Assembly: GCF_025340265.1 (NCBI RefSeq)
Contig: NZ_CP022707.1
Location: 2,790,501-2,854,500, forward strand
From: Novosphingobium sp. 9
GTDB lineage: Bacteria; Pseudomonadota; Alphaproteobacteria; Sphingomonadales; Sphingomonadaceae
Length of the DNA: 64,000 bases
Direction of reading: 5' to 3'
Translations under genes and position numbers: made by a program
Notes under the pieces: model-generated
What the model saw: only the letters and a program-made list of their open reading frames with translations
Databases searched by the model: none
Told to the model about the DNA's origin: nothing
Shown here: positions 8,921 to 18,730 of the stretch, piece after piece
Numbering within the stretch: the first letter of the stretch is position 1
Layout: every line of letters begins with the position of its first letter

Positions 8921-11900
8921 TCACCGCGCCAGCACGTTGCGCGCCTGGCTGGCGATCTGGGCCAGCATTGCGGGCGTGATCGGCAGCGCGGTTTCGGCGC
9001 GGGCGACCATCGCGCGGAACGCCCGCAGCGCGATCGTGTGCTCGGTACACCATGCATCCACTGCCGCCACCGGCTCGAAGTGGTGGCGCTTGAGCAGCTT
9101 GCCGGAGGGTGCGGCGGCGGCCAGCCCGCGCAGGAAGTCGAAGCGCATCTGCTGGAAATCGCGTGCGAGACCGGCGACGAGCAGGCGCTCCCACGGATCG
9201 GACGGGGCCATGATCGCCGCGGTCGACTGCGCCCAGTCGAGGCCGAGCGCGGCGCCGATGCGGGTGAAGCCATCGGCCAGACTGCGCGGCTCGTGCCCGG
9301 TCTGCGCGGAGAGATCGGCGATGCCCACCGCGCCGTCGAGGTCGTAGACATGCGTGACCATACCCGCCACGTCCTCGGGCGCGCCCAGCGCGACGAGATC
9401 GGCGTGGAGGCGGCGCGAGTGCGCGGCGGCGGCCTCGCCCAGCAGGTCGTGCGTGTTCTTCGCCAGTGCCGAGACGCCCTTGGTCAGACGCTCGATCAGA
9501 TCGCCCGGCGCGGTGCGTCCGGCACCTGCGCGCAGGAGGTCCGCCATCTGCCCGCGCACGGCGACCGCCAGCTTGTCGAACAGGGCGATGCGCGTCGGCT
9601 CGCGCATGTCCGCCGTCTCCAGCATGCGCCAGATGGCAGACAGGCCATAGAGCCGGTCCGCCACGGCGAAGGCGGCGGCGACTTGCGCAAGGCTGGCGCC
9701 TTCTTCCTCGGCCAGTTCGAAGGGATGGACGATGCCGAGGCGGTTGACGATGCGGTTCGCCAGTTTGGTCGCGACGATCTCCCCGGCAAGGCGATGCCCC
9801 TTGATGAAGCGGGCGAACTTGTCCTGCATCGGCTGCGGGAAGGCGCCGAACAGCAGGTCCGACAGCGCCGGATCGGTGGCGAGCGCGCTGTGCTCGATGG
9901 CATCCTGCAGCACCAGCTTGCCGCTGGAGAGCAGCACCGCCAGCTCGGGCCGGGTCAGCCCCTGCCCGTCGAGCGCACGGCGGGTGAGTACCTCGTTCTC
10001 GGCAAGGCCTTCGGTGCGGCGATCCAGATGCCCGCCTTCCTCCAGCGTCTCGATCAGGCGCAGCAGCGAGGCGGTGGCCGCCGCCCCGCCGCGCTCGGCG
10101 ATGGACAGCGCCATGGCCTGAAGGCGGTTGTCCTCCAGCACGATGTGCGCGACCTCGTCGGTCATCTCGGCCAGCAGCACGTTGCGCTTGGCCAGCGGCA
10201 GCTTGCCCGCGCGGCCCGCCGCGGCGAGCGCGATCTTGATGTTCACCTCGTTGTCCGAGCAGTCGACGCCTGCCGAATTGTCGATGAAGTCGGCGTTGAT
10301 GCGGCCACCCTTCAGCGCAAATTCGATGCGCGCGGCCTGCGTGATGCCAAGGTTCGCGCCCTCGCCGATCACTTTGGCACGCACTTCGTTGGCGCTGACG
10401 CGAAGGCCGTCGTTGGCGGGATCGCCCACGGTCGCGTTGTTTTCGGTGGAGGCCTTCACATACGTCCCGATGCCGCCGAACCACAGCAGGTCCACCGGCG
10501 CCCACAGGATCGCCGAGATCAGCGATTCCGGGTCCACTTCGGCCACATCGAAGCCCAGCACCTTGCGCATTTCGGGGCTGAGCGGGATCGACTTCATCGA
10601 GCGCGGGAACACCCCGCCGCCGGGCGAGATCAGCCCCTTGTCATAATCGTCCCAGCTCGAATGCGGCAGCGCGAACATGCGCGCGCGCTCGGCCCAGCTC
10701 TTCGCCGCGTCGGGGTCGGGATCGAGGAAGATGTGGCGGTGATCGAAGGCGGCGACCAGCTTGATCGACTTCGAGAGCAGCATGCCGTTGCCGAACACGT
10801 CGCCCGACATGTCGCCGCAACCCGCCACGCGCACCGGCTCGGACTGCACGTCCACGCCCATTTCGAGGAAGTGACGCTGCACCGAGAGCCATGCGCCCTT
10901 GGCGGTGATGCCCATCGCCTTGTGGTCATAGCCGTTCGAGCCGCCGCTGGCGAAGGCATCGTCGAGCCAGAACGAACGCTCTGCCGCAATGGCATTGGCG
11001 ACGTCGGAGAACTTGGCCGTGCCCTTGTCCGCCGCCACCACGAAGTACGGGTCCTCGCCGTCGGTCACGGTCACGCCTGCCGGGTGGACCACCTTGTCGC
11101 CGACGATATTGTCGGTGATCGAGAGCAGCGTGTCGATGAACACCTCGTAGCTGCCCTGCCCTTCTGCGGCCCAGCCCGCGCGGTCCACCGCAGGATCGGG
11201 CAACTGCTTGGGATAGAAGCCGCCCTTGGCGCCGGTCGGCACGATCACCGCGTTCTTGACGCGCTGGGCCTTCATCAGGCCAAGAATCTCGGTGCGGAAA
11301 TCGTCGCGACGGTCTGACCAGCGCAGGCCCCCGCGCGCGACCGGCCCGGCGCGCAGGTGAATGCCTTCGACCCGCTGCGAATAGACGAAGATCTCGCGCC
11401 AGGGCAGCGGCTTGGGCAGGCCCGGAACTTTCGCGCTGTCGAACTTGAACGCGAGCGCGATCTGGCCCGCAGGCGCAAAGGCATTGGTGCGCAGCATCGC
11501 CTCCACCACCGCGCGGTAGGCGCGCAGCAGACGGTCGGCATTGATCGAGCTGACGGCGGCAAGGCCGGTGCGGATCGCCTCGTCGGCCTCGGCATGGGCG
11601 GCCTCGCGGTCGCCTGCAAACTCCGGGTCATGCGCGGCGACGAACAGCTGGAGCACCCCTTGCGTGACCGCAGGCGCGCCGAGAAGCGCGTCGACCACGG
11701 TGGGAATGCCGTAATGCGTGCCCGCCTGCCGCAAGTAGCGATACCAGGCGCGCAGCCAGTGAATTTCGCGCCCCGTCAGGCCAAGGCCGGGGACGAGGCG
11801 GTTGAAGGCGTCGTTCTCGCCCTCGCCGTTGAGCACACCCGCCAGCGCCGTCTCGATCAGGGTCGCGCGATCCAGCGCACCGTCGAGGGACTGACCACCC

Positions 11901-13708
11901 ATCCCTTCGAGCACGAAATCGTGGATCGTCGCGGTGCGGCCCGCCTCAAGCCGGGTCGGCACTTCGGCCAGCACCCGGAAACCGAAGTTCTCCAGTGCGG
12001 GCACGGCGTCGGACAGCGGCAAACCGCCGCCGATCTGGTAGACTTTCAGGCGCAGGCGTCCTGCGGCATCGTCGGCATGGCGATAGAGCCGCACGCCGCG
12101 CTGGAGCGCCGGGGCATCGGGATCGACGTCCAGCTCGCCCGCCCCTTCCGTGGCGAGCAGGCGGCGCAGCTGGATCATGTCGGTCGCCGCCTCGGCGGCG
12201 CCGTAATCGCTGCGATAGCCGATCGGGAAGGCATCGGCATAACGCGCGGCGATGGCGGCGGCCCGCAAGGTCTCGCCCTGCTGCACCAGCGCCGCCTCAA
12301 CCGCCTCGGGCCAGCCGCGCAGCATGACCTGCAACTGATGGTCGAGCGCGTCCTCATCCAGATCGCGCGAACCCTCGCGGATATCAAGCGTGTAGCGCAG
12401 CATCGCCAGCGTACCGCCATCGACCTGCAGGCTCCAGTCGAGCGTCGGCGCATCGGCGGCCTGTTCGACCATCGCCTGAATGCGCTGGCGCATCTGCGTG
12501 GAGAGCAGGTCGCGCGGCAGCCACACGAAGGCGAAGAGGTGGCGCGAGAGCGGGCTCTGCGTCACCAGCAGGCGCGGGCGCGGGCGATCGACCAGCGCGC
12601 TCATCGTCGTCGCCAGTCGCTCCACATCGTCGCCCGGCAGGCCGAGCACCAGATCGTGCGGCAGGCTGGTGAGCGCGTGGGCCAGCGCCTTGCCGCTGTG
12701 GCCGTGCGGGTCCAGCCCCAGCCGGGCGCCGATGGCCGCCAGTTGCGCGCGCAGGCGCGGCACCCGGTCGGGCGTGGCGCTGAGCGCGGCGCTCGTCCAG
12801 ATCCCGGCATGGACCGACAGCGCGACCAGCTTGCCCTTCTCGACGACGGGGACGAGGAACAGGTCCAGCGGCACACGGCGATGCACGCGCGAGATGCGGT
12901 TGGCCTTGACCACCAGCGGCGCGGCGACCTCGCCCGCCGCCAGTCGTGCGTCGAACACCTCGAAGGCGCGGGCATAGCTGGCGTCGGATAGCAGCGAGCG
13001 ATCCTCGCGACGGCAGATGCCCAGCGCATCGGCATGGCTTTCGTCCCGCCGGCGGGTGACATGGCCGACTTGCGTGAGCATGCCGCCTGCAAACCAGCGC
13101 AGCAGGTCCGCGCCTTCGGGATCGGCAACCGTTTCGGCATCGGCCTTCATCGCCGCGACCATCTGCGGCCAGTCGCTCACCGCCGCGCGCACATCGGCGA
13201 GCGTCTCTTCGAGCGATTTGAGCAGATCCTGCCGGTGGCGGGCATCGACACGCTCGCACTCGATGTAGATCATCGATTCGCGCGTGCCCTGATCGGCGGC
13301 GGCGCACAGGGTTTCGAGCGCGCCCTTCTTGTCGCGCGTCACGGTGACGACCGGGTGCGCGAGGTGATCGACCACCAGCCCCGCTTCGGCGAGCGCGGCG
13401 GCGACCGAGTCGACCAGGAACGGCATATCGTCGTTGACGATGGCAAGGCGCAGGATGCGGCGCTCGTCCTCGGCACCGGCGCTCGCCAGTTCGATGGCGG
13501 GCGTCGCGGCCTTGCGCGTGGTCGCGACGGTCAGCAGGAAGCGCGCGGCCTCGTCCGCCCAGCCGGGCGACACCGGCGCATCGCCGGGCATCAGCGAATC
13601 GCGGATCGCGGCGGCCAGCGCAGCCGTCAGCGCGGGCTCAGGCCCTTCGGCACCCTTGGCTTTCGAGGAGGTCTTGGGGGCAGTTGCAGTCTTCTCGCCG
13701 GCACTCAT
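8921..13708 (-). CDS. gdhB: NAD-specific glutamate dehydrogenase, large (about 180 kDa) type
   Basis: A 1,595-residue cytoplasmic enzyme that deaminates glutamate to 2-oxoglutarate with NAD+, serving catabolism. Length fits the 1,560-1,620 residue class typical of alpha- and gammaproteobacteria. The long N-terminal part holds ACT-like regulatory regions. The catalytic dehydrogenase domain includes PTGAKGGFYPKQLPDP (lysine about 828) and VAGCGDMSGDVFGNGMLLS. I chose ATG 13708 because 'ggagaga' lies just upstream on the coding strand; an in-frame ATG at 13816 would add 36 atypical residues. It stands alone on the minus strand and could drain glutamate from the arginine route at the start of the window. 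Confidence 0.95.
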   Translation of the reverse strand: MSAGEKTATAPKTSSKAKGAEGPEPALTAALAAAIRDSLMPGDAPVSPGWADEAARFLLTVATTRKAATPAIELASAGAEDERRILRLAIVNDDMPFLVDSVAAALAEAGLVVDHLAHPVVTVTRDKKGALETLCAAADQGTRESMIYIECERVDARHRQDLLKSLEETLADVRAAVSDWPQMVAAMKADAETVADPEGADLLRWFAGGMLTQVGHVTRRRDESHADALGICRREDRSLLSDASYARAFEVFDARLAAGEVAAPLVVKANRISRVHRRVPLDLFLVPVVEKGKLVALSVHAGIWTSAALSATPDRVPRLRAQLAAIGARLGLDPHGHSGKALAHALTSLPHDLVLGLPGDDVERLATTMSALVDRPRPRLLVTQSPLSRHLFAFVWLPRDLLSTQMRQRIQAMVEQAADAPTLDWSLQVDGGTLAMLRYTLDIREGSRDLDEDALDHQLQVMLRGWPEAVEAALVQQGETLRAAAIAARYADAFPIGYRSDYGAAEAATDMIQLRRLLATEGAGELDVDPDAPALQRGVRLYRHADDAAGRLRLKVYQIGGGLPLSDAVPALENFGFRVLAEVPTRLEAGRTATIHDFVLEGMGGQSLDGALDRATLIETALAGVLNGEGENDAFNRLVPGLGLTGREIHWLRAWYRYLRQAGTHYGIPTVVDALLGAPAVTQGVLQLFVAAHDPEFAGDREAAHAEADEAIRTGLAAVSSINADRLLRAYRAVVEAMLRTNAFAPAGQIALAFKFDSAKVPGLPKPLPWREIFVYSQRVEGIHLRAGPVARGGLRWSDRRDDFRTEILGLMKAQRVKNAVIVPTGAKGGFYPKQLPDPAVDRAGWAAEGQGSYEVFIDTLLSITDNIVGDKVVHPAGVTVTDGEDPYFVVAADKGTAKFSDVANAIAAERSFWLDDAFASGGSNGYDHKAMGITAKGAWLSVQRHFLEMGVDVQSEPVRVAGCGDMSGDVFGNGMLLSKSIKLVAAFDHRHIFLDPDPDAAKSWAERARMFALPHSSWDDYDKGLISPGGGVFPRSMKSIPLSPEMRKVLGFDVAEVDPESLISAILWAPVDLLWFGGIGTYVKASTENNATVGDPANDGLRVSANEVRAKVIGEGANLGITQAARIEFALKGGRINADFIDNSAGVDCSDNEVNIKIALAAAGRAGKLPLAKRNVLLAEMTDEVAHIVLEDNRLQAMALSIAERGGAAATASLLRLIETLEEGGHLDRRTEGLAENEVLTRRALDGQGLTRPELAVLLSSGKLVLQDAIEHSALATDPALSDLLFGAFPQPMQDKFARFIKGHRLAGEIVATKLANRIVNRLGIVHPFELAEEEGASLAQVAAAFAVADRLYGLSAIWRMLETADMREPTRIALFDKLAVAVRGQMADLLRAGAGRTAPGDLIERLTKGVSALAKNTHDLLGEAAAAHSRRLHADLVALGAPEDVAGMVTHVYDLDGAVGIADLSAQTGHEPRSLADGFTRIGAALGLDWAQSTAAIMAPSDPWERLLVAGLARDFQQMRFDFLRGLAAAAPSGKLLKRHHFEPVAAVDAWCTEHTIALRAFRAMVARAETALPITPAMLAQIASQARNVLAR

Positions 13709-13908
13709 GCTTCTCTCCGCAGCTTCGGCCGCTCCCCGCGAAGGGAGCGGGCGGACACGGCAGCGAAGACCGCCTGTGGGAAGCTGGCGGGTCGCAGGGC
13801 GTGTCCGGACCGCCAAGTCCTAACCCAGCGACCCGCGCTCGAAAAGCAACAAAATTACAACTGCGTGAAATGCAATCGGGAGAGGGACGAAGGCCTCAGG
13901 CCAAAGCC

Positions 13909-14796
13909 TTAGCCCAGCGCGCGCTCGGCGACGACCAGCGCCCCGGTCGGCCCGGCATCGTTGCCCAGCAGCGGCGGGACGACGAGCGCCTCCAGCGTTG
14001 CCGGGTCACAATCGCGCAGATAATCGCCCAGCAGCGCGGGCACGCGCGTGATCGCGGCGGGCAGCAGGTGCGGCTGACGCTGGCTGACGCCGCCGCCCAC
14101 AACGATGCGCTGCGGCGACAGCGACATGATGAGCGCTGCAAACAGTTCCGCCAGATCGTGTGCCACCGCGTCCCAGCCGGGGTGATCGACGGGGATCTCG
14201 GCCGGGTGGCAGCCGAAGCGCGCGGCGAGCGCCGGGCCGCTGACGAGTCCTTCCACGCAATCGCCATGGAAGCGGCAGGCCCCGGCGAACGTGTCGCCCG
14301 GCGCGCGGCGCAGGCGCATGTGGCCAACTTCAGGATGCAGCATGCCGTGGATCGGCTCGCCCTCGATCAGGATGCCGCCGCCAACGCCGGTGCCGATCGT
14401 CAGGTAAACCAGCGAGCCGCAGCCCTGCCCGGCGCCGATGCGGTGCTCGGCCAGCGCCGCCGCGTTGACGTCGGTATCGAGACCCACCGGCACGCCCAGC
14501 GCATCTGCAATCATCGCGACGACCGGCGCGCCCTGCCAGCCCGGCTTGGGCGTATCGAGCATCACGCCGTAATCCGCCGCCGTGGTAGCGACCCGGATCG
14601 GGCCGAACGCGCCGATACCCACGGCATCGACAGGCACGCGGCTCTGCCATCCGGCGATCAGGTCGGCCGCGCGGCCGAGCGTCTCGTCAGGTGTCGTCGT
14701 CGGAAACTCCTCGCGTTCGAGGATGTGTCCGGGCCGTCCCAGGACCACGATGGTCTTGGTGCCGCCCATTTCGATACCGGCCAGTTCATGCATCAC
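13909..14796 (-). CDS. Fructokinase, ROK family
   Basis: A 295-residue sugar kinase of the ROK family that phosphorylates fructose with ATP in the cytoplasm. The N-terminal phosphate-binding loop is GIEMGGTKTIVVL, a second ATP-site block is YLTIGTGVGGGILIEG, and the substrate/zinc region is HPEVGHMRLRR followed by CRFHGDCVEGLVSGPAL, where His and Cys residues bind zinc in ROK enzymes. The C-terminal IVVGGGVSQRQ is also typical. It overlaps the upstream GH68 gene by four bases, which points to fructose released from sucrose as its substrate. Length is normal for bacterial ROK fructokinases. Confidence 0.9.
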   Translation of the reverse strand: MMHELAGIEMGGTKTIVVLGRPGHILEREEFPTTTPDETLGRAADLIAGWQSRVPVDAVGIGAFGPIRVATTAADYGVMLDTPKPGWQGAPVVAMIADALGVPVGLDTDVNAAALAEHRIGAGQGCGSLVYLTIGTGVGGGILIEGEPIHGMLHPEVGHMRLRRAPGDTFAGACRFHGDCVEGLVSGPALAARFGCHPAEIPVDHPGWDAVAHDLAELFAALIMSLSPQRIVVGGGVSQRQPHLLPAAITRVPALLGDYLRDCDPATLEALVVPPLLGNDAGPTGALVVAERALG

Positions 14797-15935
14797 GAGC
14801 GCGCCTGTGCCAGACCCGCACGGGGTCCATCAAGCGCCAAATGCAGGAAGGGTGCAAACCCGCCGCCGAAATGCGCGCGCCCTGCGGGCTTGGCGATGGC
14901 AGCGCTATCATCCAGCCCCCGGTAATCGACGAAGCTGGCGACCGAAAGATCGGGCAGGACCCACCAGCTATAGGCCTGGAACGGCTCGCAGACCGGGTTG
15001 GCGAGGACCAGCCCATGGCCGTTGAGCAAGGTCCATGGCCCCTCGATACCGCTTGCCACGGCGCCGTAGAGACCGGTCGGCGCCGCGATACCCGGCGCAA
15101 AGATGTCGGGCGCGAAAACGTGGCGCTGGGTTGACCAGAACAGGTAGAGCAGTCCGCCGTGCGCCACGATGTGCGGACGTTCCAGTTCGTTGTTCGTCCC
15201 GCTGGCATCGACCAGCGGCGGCAGGCGTCGAAAACGGCCATCCGCTTCCCGGCGCGCCAGACCGATCACGCCGTTGAACGCACTGTCGCTGCGCGCCGAG
15301 GACGCAGTGAACAGCAGGTACTCCTCGCCCTGCGCGGTACGATGCAGAGCCGGATCGCGGAACGCCTTGATCTCGCCCGCGCGCCCGCTGGCGTCATGGC
15401 CGCTGAGATAGAACTCGCCCTGTGGCGCGACCAGTTCGCGCAGGTTCGTCCATGCCCCGAACGCCGCGCCATCGCTGGCCTCGCGCAGCATCGTATCGGC
15501 GGCGAACAGGCGCTGGCGGAACGAGAGCGCCCGCTCCCCCCGCTCGCCCGCCGCCGTGAACAGCAAGGTCACGCGCCCCGCCTCGTCGCACCGGGCCGAG
15601 CCGGACCATTCGCGACTGCCGGGCGTGAAGCCGTCCGCGAAAGTCGGCCCCAGCGGCAGGAATGCCCCGTTCTGGCGATGATAGTGGTGTATGCGCGCGA
15701 CGCCGTGGCGCGCTTCGGGATCGTCCAGCACTGGCGCGGTCAGCGCGAACCACAGCTCGCCCCCGCGCCACGGCACCGGCGCGCCCCGCCCATCCGCCAG
15801 CGGCCAGGCGTCCCACACGTCTAGCGCGGCATCGACCCGAGAGACATCCGAGGCCGCGATCACCGGCGCGCGGTCGACGTCGCCCGCCGCCAGCCCCGAC
15901 AGGTGTTCCGCCGTCCACCGTAGCGGCGCCGTCAC
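14793..15935 (-). CDS. Glycoside hydrolase family 68 (levansucrase/sucrose hydrolase)
   Basis: A 380-residue GH68 beta-fructosyl-transferring enzyme that cleaves sucrose to glucose plus fructose or levan. The three catalytic carboxylates of the five-bladed propeller are visible: nucleophile D42 in LDVWDAWPL, stabiliser D194 in KAFRDPALH, and acid/base E252 in NNELERPHIV. EWSGSA is a further family block. There is no signal peptide, so it acts in the cytoplasm or leaves by an unusual route, as reported for the Zymomonas GH68 enzymes. It is co-transcribed with a ROK fructokinase and divergent from a sugar transporter and LacI regulator, so intracellular sucrose cleavage after uptake is the best reading. 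Confidence 0.9.
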   Translation of the reverse strand: MTAPLRWTAEHLSGLAAGDVDRAPVIAASDVSRVDAALDVWDAWPLADGRGAPVPWRGGELWFALTAPVLDDPEARHGVARIHHYHRQNGAFLPLGPTFADGFTPGSREWSGSARCDEAGRVTLLFTAAGERGERALSFRQRLFAADTMLREASDGAAFGAWTNLRELVAPQGEFYLSGHDASGRAGEIKAFRDPALHRTAQGEEYLLFTASSARSDSAFNGVIGLARREADGRFRRLPPLVDASGTNNELERPHIVAHGGLLYLFWSTQRHVFAPDIFAPGIAAPTGLYGAVASGIEGPWTLLNGHGLVLANPVCEPFQAYSWWVLPDLSVASFVDYRGLDDSAAIAKPAGRAHFGGGFAPFLHLALDGPRAGLAQARS

Positions 15936-16176
15936 GCGCGAATACCTATAGGCCGGTCATCAATATCAAAGGGGTCATCCATACCACTAAGGGCTGCGCG
16001 CCATGATGCCGGCTCGTCCATTCTTCACTCTCCCGTTTTGCGGGCACGACTAACCGATGATGCAATCGTTTTACAGACAAATCGCGCTCAAAATGGTCCG
16101 CAAAGGATGCTGGCGGGAAGCAGGAGAACCGGTGTACCATCGCCCTGCTGGACCACCGGGCGGGGGCCTCGAAACC
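15936..16176. promoter_or_regulatory. Divergent control region of the sucrose locus
   Basis: A 241-base gap between the GH68 gene (minus) and the transporter (plus, start taken at 16177). It should carry both promoters and the operator of the LacI-type protein encoded at 17594. A degenerate candidate with a central CG, 'tgcaatcgttttac' at 16061-16074, resembles the LacI/GalR consensus but is not a clean palindrome. Confidence 0.35.
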
Positions 16177-17517
16177 ATGAAAAAGCCCAGAACGACACAG
16201 GCAAAACTGATACGCCCAAAGCTGCCGCTGGCCCGGATCGTCGAGATGAACCTCGGGTTCTTCGGCCTGCAGTTCAGCTTCGGGCTGCAACAGGCGAACA
16301 TGGCGCCGATCTATGCGGCGCTGGGCGCGCACGAGGCGACGATGCCGCTGCTGTGGATCGCCGGGCCTGTCACCGGCCTGATCGTCCAGCCGCTGATCGG
16401 CGCACTGAGCGACCGCACCCGCAGCCGCTTCGGGCGGCGCGTGCCCTATTTCCTGATCGGCGCGGTGCTGTGTTCGGCGGGGCTGTTCGCGATGCCGCTC
16501 TCGCCCGCGCTGTGGATCGCGGCGAGCCTGCTGTGGCTGCTCGATGCCGCCAACAACGTGACGATGGAGCCCTACCGCGCCTATGTCGCCGACCGGCTCT
16601 CGCCCGAGCAGCGCCCTGCCGGGTTCCTGACCCAGAGCGCGTTCACCGGGCTTGCCCAGACGCTCGCCTATCTCGCCCCCTCGCTGCTGACTGCGGTGAT
16701 CGACCGCAACCTGCTGGATGCGAACGGCATTCCGGCGGTGGTGCGGGTGGCCTTCGTGCTGGGCGCAGTGATCTCGCTGGCGACGATCGTGTGGTCGGTG
16801 CTGCGCGTGCCCGAACTGCCACCGGACGACGCCGAGCGCGCCCGGCTCGACACGCTGCCCCGCAGCCTTGCGGCGCCCTTTCGCGACCTGCTCGACGCCT
16901 GCGTGCAGATGCCGCGCCCGATGCGCCAGATGATGCTGCCGATGCTGTGCCAGTGGTATGCGATCTTCGCCTACTGGCAGTACGTCGCCCATGCGCTGGC
17001 ACGCGGGTTCTATGGGTCGGTTCCCGCGCATTCGCCCGCTTTCCGCGCCGCGACGCTGACCGCACAACAGCTGGGCGCGGCCTACAACCTCGTGGCGATT
17101 CTGGCGGCGCTGCTGCTGATCCCGCTGGTGCGCCGCCATGGCCCGCGCGCGATGCACGTCGTGTGCCTGTGCGCAGGCGGCGGTGCGATGATCGCGCTGT
17201 CGCAGAGCGGCTCGCTGCCGGTGCTGGCATTGGCGGCGCTGGGCATCGGGCTGTGCTGGGCAGGCATGATGGGCAACCCTTACGTCATGCTGGCAAGCTG
17301 CATCCCGCCGGAGCGCAACGGCGTCTACATGGGCCTGTTCAACCTGTTCATCGTCGTGCCGATGCTGATCGAGACACTGACGCTGCCGCTGCTGTTCCAC
17401 CCGGTGTTGACCGACGACCCGCGCCATGTCCTGCTGCTGGCCGGGCTGCTGATGCTGGCCGGCGCGCTCGCCACGCGCTTCGTACAGGGCACGCAACGAG
17501 CAGTCGAAACGCCATGA
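16177..17517 (+). CDS. MFS/GPH-type sugar:cation symporter, probable sucrose transporter
   Basis: A 446-residue inner-membrane transporter with about twelve hydrophobic segments, related to the SLC45/GPH sucrose and maltose symporters. The cytoplasmic loop motif DRTRSRFGRRVPYF between TM2 and TM3 is diagnostic for this group, and the N-terminal block NLGFFGLQFSFGLQQANM is also typical. ATG 16177 (MKKPRTTQAK) gives the expected length; an in-frame ATG at 16057 would add 40 residues reaching into the control region. It lies divergent from the GH68/fructokinase pair and 76 bases before the LacI-type regulator, so sucrose is the likely substrate. Confidence 0.85.
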   Translation: MKKPRTTQAKLIRPKLPLARIVEMNLGFFGLQFSFGLQQANMAPIYAALGAHEATMPLLWIAGPVTGLIVQPLIGALSDRTRSRFGRRVPYFLIGAVLCSAGLFAMPLSPALWIAASLLWLLDAANNVTMEPYRAYVADRLSPEQRPAGFLTQSAFTGLAQTLAYLAPSLLTAVIDRNLLDANGIPAVVRVAFVLGAVISLATIVWSVLRVPELPPDDAERARLDTLPRSLAAPFRDLLDACVQMPRPMRQMMLPMLCQWYAIFAYWQYVAHALARGFYGSVPAHSPAFRAATLTAQQLGAAYNLVAILAALLLIPLVRRHGPRAMHVVCLCAGGGAMIALSQSGSLPVLALAALGIGLCWAGMMGNPYVMLASCIPPERNGVYMGLFNLFIVVPMLIETLTLPLLFHPVLTDDPRHVLLLAGLLMLAGALATRFVQGTQRAVETP

Positions 17518-17593
17518 CATATCCCGTTCGACACACCCTTCCCCCCGCGCCCAAGGCAGTGCTAAGGGTCCTTGCAGGAGAGGCTGAAAACAC

Positions 17594-18655
17594 ATGATCG
17601 AAAAAGACAACAGGGGTGCGTCCGGCGAAGACGGACAGGAAGACCCCGTACATGTGCGCACGCTGGCGGATCTTGCCAGGCTGGCGGGCGTATCGGCAGG
17701 CACCGTATCGCGGGCGCTGGCCGGCAAGGAACTCGTCAACACCGAAACCCGCGAGCGCATCCAGGCGATGGCGCGCGAACATGGCTTCCGCCCCAACCAG
17801 ATGGCCAGCAAGCTGCGCACTCGCCGAACCGGGGTGATCGGCGTGGTCATCCCACTGGGCCACGAGAAGCGCCAGCAGATTTCCGACCCGTTCTTCCTCA
17901 CGCTGCTGGGCCATCTGGCCGATGCGATGACCGAGAGCGGCTATGACCTCATGCTCAGCCGCACGATTCCCGATGGCACGTCGGACTGGCTGGAGCGGAT
18001 CACCGGTTCGGGCATGGTCGATGGCGTGCTGGTGATCGGCCAGTCGGACCAGTGGGAGGTAATCGAGCAGGTCTCGCGCAGCTATCGCCCGATGGTGGTC
18101 TGGGGCCATCACCGCGCGGGGCAACACCATGTGACGGTGGGCACCGACAACGAGCTGGGTGGACGCCTCGCCGCCGAACGCCTGATCGCCTCGGGCGCGA
18201 AGAAGCTGGCGTTCATGGGCGTGACGCAAGGCATCGAGATCGAGATGCGCCATCGCGGCGCGCGCGCAGCGGCAGAGGCGGCAGGCGTGCCGCTGGTCCA
18301 TATCCCCGCGCGCCTTGCCGGTGAGGAAATGGACCCACTGATCCAGGCCGCCCTGTCCGAACCGCTCTACGAAATCGACGGCATCGTCGCCGCGTCCGAC
18401 CTCATCGCGATGTCGGCGCTGCGCTGTCTGCACGGGCTCAACCGCGCGGTCCCGCGCGAGATCCAGATCGTCGGCTTCGACGACCTGCCGCTCGCCGCGC
18501 ATACCTCGCCCCCGCTCTCCACGATCCGGCAGGAGATCGCGCTGGGGGCAAAGCTGATGGTCGACAAGCTGACGGCGCTGATCGGCGGCGGCAGTGCGCA
18601 AAGCGAGATCACCACGCCGGTGCTGATCGAACGCGCGACGACGCGAACGCTATGA
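17594..18655 (+). CDS. LacI-family transcriptional regulator of the sucrose locus
   Basis: A 353-residue repressor with an N-terminal helix-turn-helix (TLADLARLAGVSAGTVSRAL) and hinge, followed by a periplasmic-binding-protein-like effector domain (GVIGVVIPLG, DGVLVIGQSD, VGFDDLPLA). The ATG at 17594 follows 'aggagag' at a good distance. It is downstream of the sugar transporter on the same strand with a short gap and probably senses a sugar or sugar phosphate to control the transporter and the divergent GH68/fructokinase pair. The family is certain; the effector is inferred from context. Confidence 0.92.
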   Translation: MIEKDNRGASGEDGQEDPVHVRTLADLARLAGVSAGTVSRALAGKELVNTETRERIQAMAREHGFRPNQMASKLRTRRTGVIGVVIPLGHEKRQQISDPFFLTLLGHLADAMTESGYDLMLSRTIPDGTSDWLERITGSGMVDGVLVIGQSDQWEVIEQVSRSYRPMVVWGHHRAGQHHVTVGTDNELGGRLAAERLIASGAKKLAFMGVTQGIEIEMRHRGARAAAEAAGVPLVHIPARLAGEEMDPLIQAALSEPLYEIDGIVAASDLIAMSALRCLHGLNRAVPREIQIVGFDDLPLAAHTSPPLSTIRQEIALGAKLMVDKLTALIGGGSAQSEITTPVLIERATTRTL

Positions 18656-18730
18656 AAGGCGCCCGGGGCTTGTCGAACGGCCCCGCGCTTCCGACATGAC
18701 AGGTTCCGGGGGCTGACCGGAGTACCGTCC

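Noticed and set aside
8780..12991. 845- and 544-codon plus-strand frames opposite gdhB.
   Set aside because: Antisense shadows of a confidently identified glutamate dehydrogenase; composition is biased (Arg, Gln, His) and no domain is seen.
16061..16074. 'tgcaatcgttttac' as the LacI operator.
   Set aside because: Only the AA-n-CG-n-TT core matches; the outer half-sites do not pair. Not strong enough to call on its own.
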